Positions 9,941-18,775 of a stretch of 64,000 nucleotides of DNA are shown one piece after another. The notes beneath the pieces are model-generated. The model saw only the letters and a list, made by a program, of their open reading frames with translations, ran no database searches and was not told the origin of the DNA. The DNA is from Undibacterium_A arcticum (GTDB taxonomy: Bacteria > Pseudomonadota > Gammaproteobacteria > Burkholderiales > Burkholderiaceae_D). The stretch lies in NCBI RefSeq assembly GCF_042660705.1, contig NZ_JBHSUQ010000001.1; one strand, given 5' to 3'. The position numbers and the translations under genes were made by a program. Each line of letters begins with the position of its first letter. Positions within the stretch are counted from its first letter, which is position 1.

Positions 9941-10082
9941 CAGGGCAATTGCATGAAGAACCGCATGAACATTGGTGCTGCCGGGTTGCGTTCCCTCCCC
10001 CTGCAAGCATGTCCTGAGCTTGTCGAAGGAGGGGAAGGGGCGAGAAGCCTCAGCCTGCAACCATCTTCATGCAATCGCCCTG
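9941..10082. mobile_element. MITE-like element, family 1, copy 1 (142 bp)
   Basis: The ends are near-perfect 18-bp inverted repeats, CAGGGCAATTGCATGAAG on the left and the complement of CAGGGCGATTGCATGAAG on the right. The element is flanked by TGTGCAAGCC and TGTGCAATCC, a 10-bp direct repeat with one mismatch, as expected for a target duplication. Sub-terminal parts match the copy at 14004-14275. No coding capacity. CAGGG ends and 8-10 bp duplications are typical of ISAs1-family elements, which could mobilise it in trans (inference). Confidence 0.8.
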
Positions 10083-10138
10083 TGTGCAATCCCTAAAAAC
10101 AAGCTTTTCATGCAAAAAAAGATTAACATTCGGATACC

Positions 10139-10465
10139 GTGAAAAGACGCCAAACGATTCTCCCTGCATTGCTCGCGCTTTTGCTGCTTCTATCGCAGCA
10201 AATGGGCTTTGCGCATGCCGTCTCGCACATTTCGGATCAACCCCGCTACAGCACTTCCCACGGCAAGCAGTTGCCGATCGAGCAGGTTTGTGAGCAGTGC
10301 CTGGCTTTTGCGCAAATCGGTTCGGCGCTGCCTACCCATGTTTTTTCACTGGCGGCTGATACCGCCCCCGATGCGGTTACTCTAGCGACATCAACCCCGG
10401 TTCTCTATCCGCGACCGATCCGCGCATTCCAATCGCGCGCCCCTCCCCAGCAGTCGGTTTCCTGA
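10139..10465 (+). CDS. DUF2946-like small exported protein, first gene of the metal-uptake operon
   Basis: 108 residues from a GTG start. The N-terminal signal sequence is KRRQTILPALLALLLLLS...GFAHA. The mature part carries histidines (HAVSH, STSHGK) and a CEQCL motif, as in the DUF2946 family often found beside copper or zinc uptake genes. It precedes the outer-membrane barrel and ZnuA/ZnuB-like genes on the same strand. A 260-bp gap follows with no recognised signal, so it may be transcribed separately. A metal-handling role is inferred from context. Confidence 0.65.
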   Translation: MKRRQTILPALLALLLLLSQQMGFAHAVSHISDQPRYSTSHGKQLPIEQVCEQCLAFAQIGSALPTHVFSLAADTAPDAVTLATSTPVLYPRPIRAFQSRAPPQQSVS

Positions 10466-10727
10466 CAATAAACGTCTGACTCAGGACACTAGTCGCGTGC
10501 TACGCGATTGATCGAACATCAAAGCGTCTTTTCCCACCATGCGTTGTTGCACCTCCTCGCGATAGCTCGACTATCGCGGCGGTCAGCACCCAGCCTGGCT
10601 AAGGATTCGTTCGCTTCACACGTTCTGCCAACGACGATTCACACCGCTATTCCGATATTCAGTACGAGCTGAGCTGATGGGTCCCTGCCCAGACTCGGCC
10701 TTGTTCAAAGTTCAAAAAAGGTATGTC

Positions 10728-12117
10728 ATGTTAAAAAAAACCGTATTGACGACGGCGCTGGCCGTCGTTTTCGGGGTGCCGGTGGCTGCTCGCGCCGCAG
10801 ACGATGGGGAACTGGCGCAAATACGCGACCAGATCCGGCAAATGAAAGAAAGTTATGAAACCCGCCTGCATGTGCTGGAGCAACGCCTGCAAGAATCCGA
10901 GGCCAAGGCCCAAGCCAACACCCAGACGGCGCAACAGCCTCCAGTCGCGGCGGCCCCGGTCGCTGCTCCCGCCGCGGCCGCTTCCGCCAACGCATTCAAT
11001 CCCGCGGTCGCGCTGATTCTGGGCGGCACTTACGCCAACTTGTCACAGGACCCGAACCAGTACCGGCTACAGGGATTCCTGCCGAGCGGAGATGAAGGCC
11101 CAGGAAAACGCGGTTTCAATCTGGGCGAGTCGGAACTGACCTTGAGCGCCAATATCGATCCCCGCTTTGCCGGCCAACTGACATTTTCTCTCGCCTCCGA
11201 TAACAGCGCCAGCGTCGAGGAAGCTTTCTTTCAGACGCTCGGCCTGTCCAATGGCATCAACGCCAAGGCGGGACGTTTTTATCGTCGATCGGCTACCTCA
11301 ATAGCCAACACGCGCATGCGTGGGATTTCGTCAATGCGCCGCTGGCGTATCAGGCTTTCCTTGGTGGCCAATACAAGCCGGATGGCGTTCAGGTCAAATG
11401 GCTGGCGCCCACCGAGCGGTTCTTTGAAGTCGGTCTGGAAGTGGGCAGCGGCGCCGCCTTTCCGGGCAATGATCGGAATAAAAATGGCTTCGGCTCAAGC
11501 GCCGTGTTTGCGCATGTCGGCGACGATATCGGCGACAGCGCCAGCTGGCGCGCCGGCCTGTCTTATCTGAGAACCGGTGCGGCGAACCGAAGCTATGACG
11601 ACACCGACCATACCGGCGTCGACGTGACGAATGCATTTAGCGGCAATAGCGCTATCTGGATCGCCGATGGCATTGTCAAATGGGCACCGAACGGTAATCC
11701 GGTCGACACCAATTTCAAGCTGCAGGGCGAATATTTCCGGCGCAAGGAGAACGGTACGCTGACTTACGATACCTTGGCGCAATCGCTAGGCAGCGCGACG
11801 GCGGCCTACGCCAGCGCGCAGTCAGGCTGGTATCTGCAGGGGCTGTACCAGTTCATGCCGATGTGGCGCACCGGCGTGCGCTATGACAAACTCTATTCCG
11901 GCACACCGGAGATTGGCAGCCTCAACCCCACCGACTTCGCGCGTCTGGCTTCCTACAATCCATCGCGCACCACCTTGATGGTCGATTACTCGCCGTCCGA
12001 ATTCAGCCGGTTCCGCTTGCAGCTCGCGCGCGATCAAGCGCGTCCCGGAATCACCGATAACCAAATTTCCTGCAATACATCATGAGTCTGGGCGCCCATG
12101 GCGCACACACATTCTAG
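10728..12117 (+). CDS. Outer-membrane barrel protein of the zinc-uptake operon, two frameshifts
   Basis: Exported protein with a signal peptide (MLKKTVLTTALAVVFG...ARAA), a coiled-coil of about 40 residues (LAQIRDQIRQMKESYETRL), a Pro/Ala-rich linker and a beta-barrel. Two one-base losses break it. One is in the T run at 11276-11280, where repair gives KAGRFLSSIGYLNSQHAHAW. The other is in the T run at 12066-12068, where repair gives QYIMSLGAHGAHTF and a terminal phenylalanine at the new stop, 12115-12117. Directly upstream of the ZnuA-like gene with a 9-bp gap, it probably passes metal ions across the outer membrane. The coiled-coil plus barrel layout recalls DcaP/OprP-like porins; the family is not certain. 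Confidence 0.78.
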
Positions 12118-12126
12118 GAGCCTAAA

Positions 12127-13044
12127 GTGAGAAAAATGCCGAAAAAAATAGTTTCCATCTTGCTGGGCTCAGCCCTGGCGCTGCTGGCGTTGCCATCGTT
12201 TGCCGCGCTCAATGTGCTTGCTTGCGAACCGGAATGGGCCGCATTAAGCACCGAAATCGGCGGCGACAAAGTGAAGGTGTCGAGCGCCACCACTGCGTTG
12301 CAGGATCCGCACCGGATCGAAGCCCGGCCCAGCCTGATCGCCAGGACACGCAATGCCGATCTGCTGGTATGCACCGGCATGGAATTGGAAGTGGGCTGGC
12401 TGCCGATTCTTTTGCAGCAATCTGGCAATCCAAAAATCGCACCGGGGCAACCGGGCAATTTTGAAGCCGGTCTGTTCGTGCAACGGCTGGAAGTTCCGAC
12501 CCGCCTCGACCGCAGCGAAGGCGATGTCCATGCGGCCGGCAATCCACATATTCAGCAAGACCCGCACAATATCGCGCGCGTCGCCGAGGCACTGACAAAG
12601 CGCTTCAGCGAGATCGATCCGTCCAATGCCGCTTACTACCAGGCGCGGCATAAGGAATTTTCTGCGCGCTGGAATGCGGCAATGCAAAAGTGGGAGCAGC
12701 AAGCCGCGCCGCTGAAGGGCGTGGCAATTGTCGAGCATCACCAGAACATGGAGTATCTGATGCACTGGCTCGGCCTGCGGCAAGTCGGAACGCTGGAACC
12801 CAAGCCGGGCGTCGAACCCAGTGCCGCGCACTTATCGGAAATGCTCAATCAATTGCAGCGCCAGCCGGCGAAGATGGTGATCCGCGCCGCCTACCAGGAT
12901 GCCCGTGCGTCGCAGTGGCTGGCGGAGCATGCGCATATTCCCGCTGTAGCATTGCCGTTTACCGTCGGCGGCGACGATAAGGCAAAGGATCTGTTTGGCT
13001 TGTTTGACGATACCGTTCAGCGCCTGTTAGAGGCGGTCAAGTGA
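12127..13044 (+). CDS. ZnuA-like metal ABC transporter substrate-binding protein
   Basis: 305 residues, GTG start, Sec signal ending near residue 26 (LPSFAA). Cluster A-I binding protein fold for zinc or manganese. Candidate ligands are His62 (DPHRIE), His141/His147 (NPHIQQDPHN), His204/205 (VEHHQN) and an acidic residue in VGGDD near the end. It lacks the long histidine-rich loop of typical ZnuA. The final codons overlap the permease start by 4 bp, so the two are translationally coupled. Zinc is the likelier ion given the outer-membrane partner and DUF2946 gene, but manganese cannot be excluded. Confidence 0.88.
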   Translation: MRKMPKKIVSILLGSALALLALPSFAALNVLACEPEWAALSTEIGGDKVKVSSATTALQDPHRIEARPSLIARTRNADLLVCTGMELEVGWLPILLQQSGNPKIAPGQPGNFEAGLFVQRLEVPTRLDRSEGDVHAAGNPHIQQDPHNIARVAEALTKRFSEIDPSNAAYYQARHKEFSARWNAAMQKWEQQAAPLKGVAIVEHHQNMEYLMHWLGLRQVGTLEPKPGVEPSAAHLSEMLNQLQRQPAKMVIRAAYQDARASQWLAEHAHIPAVALPFTVGGDDKAKDLFGLFDDTVQRLLEAVK

Positions 13045-13821
13045 ATCCCGGCACGTATCTTGGCACGGTCGATCTGACGATTGTCGCTCCCGCGTTTTTA
13101 GCGGGAATACTGGTGTTGATTACGCACGTACCGCTTGGCGCCCAGGTGTTAAAACGCGGCATCGTGTTCATCGATTTGGCGATCGCCCAAATCGCGGCGC
13201 TTGGCGTCATCGTGGCGGGAATGACGAATCTGGATCCGCAGGGCTGGCTGCTGCAAGTCGCCGCCGGCACTGCCGCCCTGCTCGGCGCTTTCTTGCTGAC
13301 CTGGACCGAGAAGCGCTGGCCGGAAGTGCAGGAAGCGCAGATCGGCGTGCTGTTCATCCTGGCGGCGACTGGCGGCCTGTTGCTGGTCGCGCACAATCCG
13401 CATGGTGGGGAACATCTTCAGGATCTGCTGGCCGGCCAGATTCTGTGGGTGCGTTACGAGCAGTTGCTCATACCTGCGATAGGCACTGCCGCCATCGTCG
13501 CAATGTTACTCTTTCAAGGAGCGCTTGCGGCGATTGGGGTTTTATCTGGTGTTCGCGCTGGCGGTCACCGCGTCGGTTCAACTGGTAGGCGTTTATCTGG
13601 TGTTCGCGAGTTTGATCGTTCCGAGCCTCGGCGTGCGCAATTATGGGGGCCAAAAACGTCTGCCGCTCGCTTATTTGATTGGCATCGGCGGCTATGGGGC
13701 CGGATTGCTGCTATCGACGATTTTTGATTTGCCTTCGGGTGCGCTAATCGTTTGGTGTCTAGCGCTATTGGCCATACTGGTCTATGCGTCGGGTCCCAGG
13801 AAGGAACTGGCGCCGAACTGA
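13041..13821 (+). CDS. ZnuB-like metal ABC transporter permease, frameshifted
   Basis: ABC-3 family integral membrane permease of about 260 residues. IVFIDLAIAQIAALGVI and HNPHGGEHLQDLLAGQIL carry the conserved family residues. The second half LVGVYLVFASLIVPSL is in another frame. Removing one T from 13512-13514 gives LLFKERLRRLGFYLVFALAVT, a continuous family match. It ends the operon. No ATPase gene (znuC) is found in the window, so the energising subunit must lie elsewhere. Confidence 0.87.
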
Positions 13822-14003
13822 ATGCGCTGATGGACGACTAAACGTGGACCTGCAGAAGATGACCCTGCCGTCGATTGCGTCGTTTTGATCCATTTCTGGA
13901 TTGAAGACGATGAAATGTCAGAAGATAGATCAGCGCGAGGGTAGCACCCCTGCTTGTATAGACGCGCATGTCTGAAATTTTCAATAGTGGTGACAGGGGA
14001 GCT
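13822..14003. other. Non-coding spacer after the metal-uptake operon
   Basis: Nothing recognised. The last bases (CAGGGGAGCT, 13994-14003) are the left target duplication of the next element. The whole gap to the next gene (13822-14672) is filled mainly by two mobile repeats. Confidence 0.4.
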
Positions 14004-14275
14004 CAGGGCAATAGCATGAAGATCGTTGCCGGCTAAGGCTTCTCGCCCCTTCCCCCTTGCGGGGGAAAGACTCCCCAAGAGCCGTTCGCGCTGAGTAGCC
14101 CCTGCGGGGCGTATCGAAGCGTTTCCAGTCCGAGCCTGGCTTCGATACGCCGCTTTGCGGCTACTCAGCCCGAACGGATAACTGGAAAGAAGTTTGATCG
14201 GGGCCTGCCCGCTTGGAGGGACGAACTCAACCCGGCGGCACCAATGTTCATACGGCTCTTCATGCAATCGCCCTG
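14004..14275. mobile_element. MITE-like element, family 1, copy 2 (272 bp)
   Basis: The same 18-bp ends as the copy at 9941-10082 (CAGGGCAATAGCATGAAG and the complement of CAGGGCGATTGCATGAAG), in inverse orientation. A perfect 10-bp direct repeat, CAGGGGAGCT, flanks it at 13994-14003 and 14276-14285. About 45 bp at each end matches copy 1. The centre holds an extra inverted repeat of two arms of about 40 bp (about 14082-14123 and 14138-14181, CTGAGTAGCC...GTATCGAAGC type), making a long hairpin. No coding sequence. Confidence 0.85.
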
Positions 14276-14337
14276 CAGGGGAGCTGTATTTTTTCACTTT
14301 CCGTGGCATTAAACTTTTTTGGAGTGTCGTAATATTG

Positions 14338-14447
14338 GGACTTACGCAAAACGGGAAAAAGTAGGGTGCGCCATGCGCACCAATGTAGCGTGGCACGGGT
14401 AATGGTGCGCATGGCGCACCCACCATTCTCTATATTGCGTAGGTCTT
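14338..14447. mobile_element. MITE-like element, family 2, copy A (about 110 bp)
   Basis: The left end GGACTTACGCAA and right end TTGCGTAGGTCT form imperfect inverted repeats. The interior is nearly palindromic (GTAGGGTGCGCCATGCGCACC...GGTGCGCATGGCGCACCC). It is roughly 90% identical by eye to the reverse complement of the element at 34011-34122. Confidence 0.75.
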
Positions 14448-14672
14448 GTATATGAAAAACGCCTTATACATCAAGGAGATAGTTTTCCCGAATAACGGCG
14501 CCCGACAAGAGTTGTGTAGTGCAAGCAAATTGGTGACGCTGCGCGCAGAAGCCTGACGCCGCAAATCCAGAATTGATGACGGCCACGGTGGCGTTCAAAC
14601 TTGTAACCCTGAGCATTCGGATAAACGCTATTCGTCAGGCCGCAGTAGTAAAACGTTTCCTTGGTCAAAGCT

Positions 14673-14927
14673 ATGGACTATCTGCATCAACTTCAGTGGC
14701 CCGCAATGATTGTTACGGTAGTCGCCGCATGGCTCATTGCTTCTCAGGCCAAACGCAAGCGCAAGATCGGCTTTTGGTGCTTCCTGCTCAGCAATGGTAT
14801 CTGGGTAGTCTGGGGTTGGCATGACCGTGCTTATGCACTCGTGGTCCTGCAGATCGCCTTGGCTATACTGAACATTCGTGGTGCCTACAAGAATGAACCA
14901 GAGTCGAGCGTCAAGTCAGAGGCTTAA
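14673..14927 (+). CDS. Small inner-membrane protein of unknown function
   Basis: 84 residues from ATG 14673 (MDYLHQLQW). Three hydrophobic segments: AMIVTVVAAWLIAS, then a basic loop (QAKRKRKIG), then FWCFLLSNGIWVVWGW and ALVVLQIALAILNIRGA. The layout recalls small PnuC/SWEET-like half-transporter proteins, but no family was firmly recognised. It converges on the GGDEF-EAL gene and overlaps its end by 12 bp. Confidence 0.6.
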   Translation: MDYLHQLQWPAMIVTVVAAWLIASQAKRKRKIGFWCFLLSNGIWVVWGWHDRAYALVVLQIALAILNIRGAYKNEPESSVKSEA

Positions 14928-17690
14928 CGCGCCGTTTGCGATGTTGCCGTTTTGCCCGGGCGTCGACCGCAGCGCCACGCAAGCTTCGGGAAACAGGTAG
15001 CGCTTGCGCATCAGCTGCGATATTTCGCCAGCCGGCAGCGGCCGTGAAACAAAATAACCCTGTACCTCGTTGCAGGACAGCGCCTGCAGCACCCGCAGCT
15101 GCTCCAGCGTCTCGACGCCTTCCGCAACGACGCTCATGTTGAGCACGTGCGCCATCGATATGATCGCCATGAAAAACACCTCGCCTTCCTTGCCGCTATC
15201 GAGTGTCGAGGTGAACGCCTTGTCGACCTTCAAAATATCGAGATCGCGCCGCTGCAGCTGCGACAGCGACGAGTAGCCGGTGCCGAAATCATCGATCAGC
15301 AGTTTGACGCCGAGCGACTTGATCGCCGCCAGTTGTTCTGATATGGCCTGGTCATCACCCATCATGCACGATTCGGTCAGCTCGATTTCCACCAGCGAGG
15401 GATCGATCCCGTGCAGCTTCATGTGCCATACAAACAGTTCTGCAATATTGCCGTGGTTGAACTGACGCGGCGAGACGTTGATCGATACCGGCACCAGCGG
15501 CAGGTTTTCCGCCTTCCAGCGCGCCAGCTGCGAGCAGGCCTTTTCGATCACCAGTTCACCCAGTTTGACGATCAATCCGGTCTCTTCCGCCAGCGGGATG
15601 AACTCATCCGGCGGCACCATGCCGCGTTGCGGATGCATCCAGCGCACCAGCGCTTCCATGCTGCGCAGCTCGCCGCTGGCGGCATCGACGCGCGGCTGGT
15701 AGTGCAGCTCGAATTCATCGCCGTCGATGGCTGCGCGCAAGGCTTGTTCACTGTTCAGCCTGCCGATCAGATTCTGCGACAGCTGCGGCTGAAAGAACTG
15801 GTAGCTGGCCTTGCCATTTTCCTTGGCCGCATACATGGCGATATCGGCGTGCTTGAGCAGCGTTTCGACGTCGTCGCCGTCTTTCGGAAAGATGCTGATG
15901 CCGATCGACGCATGCACGACATGGCTGCTCTGGCCGGCGAGCAGGAATGGCTCCCTGAGCGCGGCGATGATGCGCTTGCTGACCCGTTCCACCGCGGCCG
16001 CATTTTCCGGGTGTTCCAGAATGATGGTGAATTCATCGCCGCCTAGACGCACGACATGATCGGCCGGACGTATCACCGAGCGCAGGCGCGCAGCGGCGGC
16101 CTGCAGCAATTCGTCGCCAGCGGCGTGTCCCATGGTGTCGTTGATGTTCTTGAAATCATCGAGATCGACGAACAGCAGCGCCAGGATCGTGTGGCTGGAT
16201 CGCGCGCGCTCGATTGCGAACGGCAGAAACCCCATCAGCCAGTGACGATTGGGAAGCGCGGTCAATGCATCCGAATTCGCCATGCTTGACAGCGCTTGCT
16301 CATGCGCCTTGCTTTCGCTGATGTCACGCAGGGTCAGTACCAATCCGGCATTCGAACGCATCATCCTGCGATGCAGCCATGTCATTTTCAATGGACTTTC
16401 CGGCGGTATCGGAAACTCATCTTCGTAAAAGCCGGCTTCCATCGCGCTGATGTAGGTCTGCATCAACTGCTCGAAATAAGCGCGGCTGTCATACACGGTC
16501 GAGAGCCGGCGTCCCAGCAGCTCGCTTTTGTTCAGCCCGTACAGGCTGGCGCCGCGTTCGTTGCAGTCCGCGATGACGAAGTCGACGACCATGCCGTTCC
16601 GGTCGCGTAGCGCGCGCCACATGAAGAAGCCTTCGCTGCCCCCTTCGGTAGCAATGCCATACACCTCGCGCGCCTGCGCCGCCTGATGTTTGCGCCAAGC
16701 TAGCCGGGAGGAAAGGAACATACCGATCATGACGAAAATCAGCACCACCATGGTTCTGGCCAGCGCCAGCGTCTGATACTCGCGCGACATCTTTTGCAGC
16801 GGCAACAGCATTTCCTCTTCAGACAGGCCGGCGACTGCAAGCAGCGGATAGTTTTTCACCGCTTGCCATGCAACGACGCGCGACTGACGGTCGGTAAATT
16901 TTTCTTTTCCCATGGTGATGACGCCGCTCGCGGATTCGAAGGCCGGAGGCGAACTGAAGACGGTGGCAAGTGAACGGATGCTCTCGCCCGATTTCCTTGC
17001 CAGCACCACGCCATCGCTGCTCCTCATGGACAGGAAGCCGCGTTCGCCGAGCCCGGCGTCGACGTTGAAAGTGGCAAAATAGGCGGGTTCGACCGATACC
17101 ATCACTACGCCGTCGAACGAGCCGTCATCGGCGTTCAGCCGGCGCGAAAAGCGGATGACCGTCTTTCCGGAGCCGAGGCCGATGGACGGCTTGCTGATCA
17201 GGAGCTCGTTCGAGCTACTGTTTTGATGGGTCAGGAAATAGTCTCGGCCCGCGAGGCTGTTTTTGCTTTTTCTGGCGAGCGTGCTGGTCACTATTTCGCC
17301 GTGGCGGTCAATGATCGTCACGTATAGCAGCGCACTGACTGGATAAAGGCCTTCGCGCAATTGCTCGTCCAGCCTGAGCGCGCCGCCGCTGCGCTTCCAG
17401 TAATACTTGAGGTTGCGGGTGATCTGGTCGATCTGCTCAAGCGGAAGGGATAGCTGTTCGGCGTAGGCGCGGGAAAGCGAAGTCGCTTCCGTGACGCCGT
17501 TTTGGCGCAATGTCTGCCCCGCTTCGCCGAGTTGGTAAAAGGTCACGCTCCATATGATGGCCGCGAGCAGCAGGCCAGCAATGGGCCAGGCCAAGATGAT
17601 GTGAAGACTGCCGCGCAGGAATCCGAGTTCGGCTGCCTCGCGGCCAAGGCGCCCGCGCATATGAGCGATGACCGTCACGCGGCTTTCCAT
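14916..17690 (-). CDS. Membrane sensor with dCACHE-PAS-GGDEF-EAL domains
   Basis: 924 residues. A transmembrane helix lies near residues 30-50, followed by a periplasmic dCACHE-like sensor (VTIIDRHGEIVTSTL, GRDYFLTHQ), a second helix (MVVLIFVMIGMFLSS), a PAS-like segment (YGIATEGGSEGFFMW...ERGASLYGLNKSELLG), then GGDEF and EAL. The cyclase motif RLGGDEFTII is canonical. EAL shows MEALVRW, ELTES, DDFGTGYSSL and VAEGVET, so the phosphodiesterase residues are present. Both c-di-GMP synthesis and breakdown are possible, with the periplasmic ligand setting the balance. It is one of the longest intact frames here, notable given the frequent indels. Confidence 0.95.
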   Translation of the reverse strand: MESRVTVIAHMRGRLGREAAELGFLRGSLHIILAWPIAGLLLAAIIWSVTFYQLGEAGQTLRQNGVTEATSLSRAYAEQLSLPLEQIDQITRNLKYYWKRSGGALRLDEQLREGLYPVSALLYVTIIDRHGEIVTSTLARKSKNSLAGRDYFLTHQNSSSNELLISKPSIGLGSGKTVIRFSRRLNADDGSFDGVVMVSVEPAYFATFNVDAGLGERGFLSMRSSDGVVLARKSGESIRSLATVFSSPPAFESASGVITMGKEKFTDRQSRVVAWQAVKNYPLLAVAGLSEEEMLLPLQKMSREYQTLALARTMVVLIFVMIGMFLSSRLAWRKHQAAQAREVYGIATEGGSEGFFMWRALRDRNGMVVDFVIADCNERGASLYGLNKSELLGRRLSTVYDSRAYFEQLMQTYISAMEAGFYEDEFPIPPESPLKMTWLHRRMMRSNAGLVLTLRDISESKAHEQALSSMANSDALTALPNRHWLMGFLPFAIERARSSHTILALLFVDLDDFKNINDTMGHAAGDELLQAAAARLRSVIRPADHVVRLGGDEFTIILEHPENAAAVERVSKRIIAALREPFLLAGQSSHVVHASIGISIFPKDGDDVETLLKHADIAMYAAKENGKASYQFFQPQLSQNLIGRLNSEQALRAAIDGDEFELHYQPRVDAASGELRSMEALVRWMHPQRGMVPPDEFIPLAEETGLIVKLGELVIEKACSQLARWKAENLPLVPVSINVSPRQFNHGNIAELFVWHMKLHGIDPSLVEIELTESCMMGDDQAISEQLAAIKSLGVKLLIDDFGTGYSSLSQLQRRDLDILKVDKAFTSTLDSGKEGEVFFMAIISMAHVLNMSVVAEGVETLEQLRVLQALSCNEVQGYFVSRPLPAGEISQLMRKRYLFPEACVALRSTPGQNGNIANGALSL

Positions 17691-18129
17691 TCATATAAAG
17701 TGATCAACATGCGCAAAGCGCGGATGTTTCTTCAATGAAACATTCCAGCGCGAGGTGCTTCAAAAGAGGTGCTGGGTGGAAAGATTATCACGCCGAGCAC
17801 GTTTCTTTCCGGGTAATTTGCGTAGACGCCAGAATCCGAACAACAGGGGATGTTGTGTGGTCAACCGAAATCTGACCCGGATGCCATTGTTGGGCGAGCT
17901 GAATGCGCAACTGCGGTTGAGGAGGCGATGCGACTGCCGCCGGCGGCTGGTACGCTGACAGGCGCCGAGGTAGGGAAAAACAGGACCATGGCAAAAATAC
18001 CATGTAGCGCTGACAACCCACCACCAGCCGGCAGGAAACAAACCGTTCCTGCTCGGGAAACGCATTAGTTAACGTGAGGTCAAGACGGAGCGGACAGTAG
18101 TAAATTGTCGCGCTGTTGCTTTGGGTCAG
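17691..18129. other. 439-bp region without a recognised gene
   Basis: Short open frames exist on both strands but none has a family match or convincing start. The sequence GTGGTCAACCGAAATCTGACCC near 17856 has the flavour of insertion-sequence flanking DNA, but no transposase remnant could be confirmed. Confidence 0.35.
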
Positions 18130-18513
18130 TTACTTACGACTTCCGTCATGCCCACCACCACCATGGGCTCCATGGCCGTGGTGATCACCATCGCCCATAT
18201 AAAGAGGATTGGGCGCGACATAGGCAATCACTGCGTGGTCAAGCACGCCTGATGGTGCGATCCGGTTTAAGTCGAATGAGGAAACGTCTTCTGGGCCATC
18301 AAAATACCAGGCGAATGATTTGTCGCCCACAACGAACTTAACAGTTTCACCACCAGTTACGTTCACGTATTTAGCGTTTGGAGCAATAACGATCGTTCGC
18401 GTGGCTGCCGATACTGGTGCCGGATCGCCCAACAGATCGAGCCTAGGCCGTGTATCAATCGGAGACACGCATGCAGCGGACAGCATCACTGTAAAGATGC
18501 TCGGCAAAAGCAA
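18130..18513 (-). CDS. CzcE-like periplasmic metal-binding protein
   Basis: The central part (SAATRTIVIAPNAKYVNVTGGE, VKFVVGDKSFAWYFDG, FDLNRIAPSGVLDH) closely follows CzcE, the dimeric copper-binding periplasmic protein of Cupriavidus heavy-metal plasmids. The tail is rich in His and Gly (GDGDHHGHGAHGGGGHDG), adding likely metal sites. The N-terminal segment LLLPSIFTVMLSAACVSP is signal- or lipoprotein-like. The only ATG just upstream (MNQ..., near 18523) is in another frame, so an indel in the start region is likely and the start is uncertain. No other czc gene is near. Confidence 0.75.
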   Translation of the reverse strand: MLLPSIFTVMLSAACVSPIDTRPRLDLLGDPAPVSAATRTIVIAPNAKYVNVTGGETVKFVVGDKSFAWYFDGPEDVSSFDLNRIAPSGVLDHAVIAYVAPNPLYMGDGDHHGHGAHGGGGHDGSRK

Positions 18514-18642
18514 TTTGGTTCATGGCGCATCTCATGACGGCGAGAGGACAACAGGTATGTGTCAAACCACATTTCTTTAGAGTACATCGTGCTTTGGTTT
18601 GTTCATCAATGCGCTGGCGGATTAAGTGAGCACCTTGTGCGC

Positions 18643-18687
18643 TTTCGCCAGTTCGCGCCATAGTCGCTCACGCCACCAGTTTTACTG
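18643..18687. repeat. 45-bp dispersed repeat, copy 1
   Basis: TTTCGCCAGTTCG...AGTCGCTCACGCCA...GTTTTACTG. A second copy with a few mismatches lies at 24088-24133, over the end of ycaO. No symmetry or coding role was recognised. Confidence 0.5.
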
Positions 18688-18775
18688 TTTCGAATTGAAT
18701 ACATGCAACAAAGGAGTCCGGCCTTGATGCAATCTATAGTATCTTTAGCAACTAATAAAATAATGGAGCGTCGAC

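Noticed and set aside
9941..10082. Reading the repeat as a CRISPR unit or REP element
   Set aside because: Only one unit per locus, with inverted ends and target duplications, which fits a transposable element.
17760..18065. Insertion-sequence remnant
   Set aside because: Wording of the flanking DNA is suggestive, but no inverted ends or transposase residues were seen.
18130..18513. Part of a heavy-metal resistance operon
   Set aside because: No czcABC, copper ATPase or metal regulator lies nearby; the gene is an orphan.
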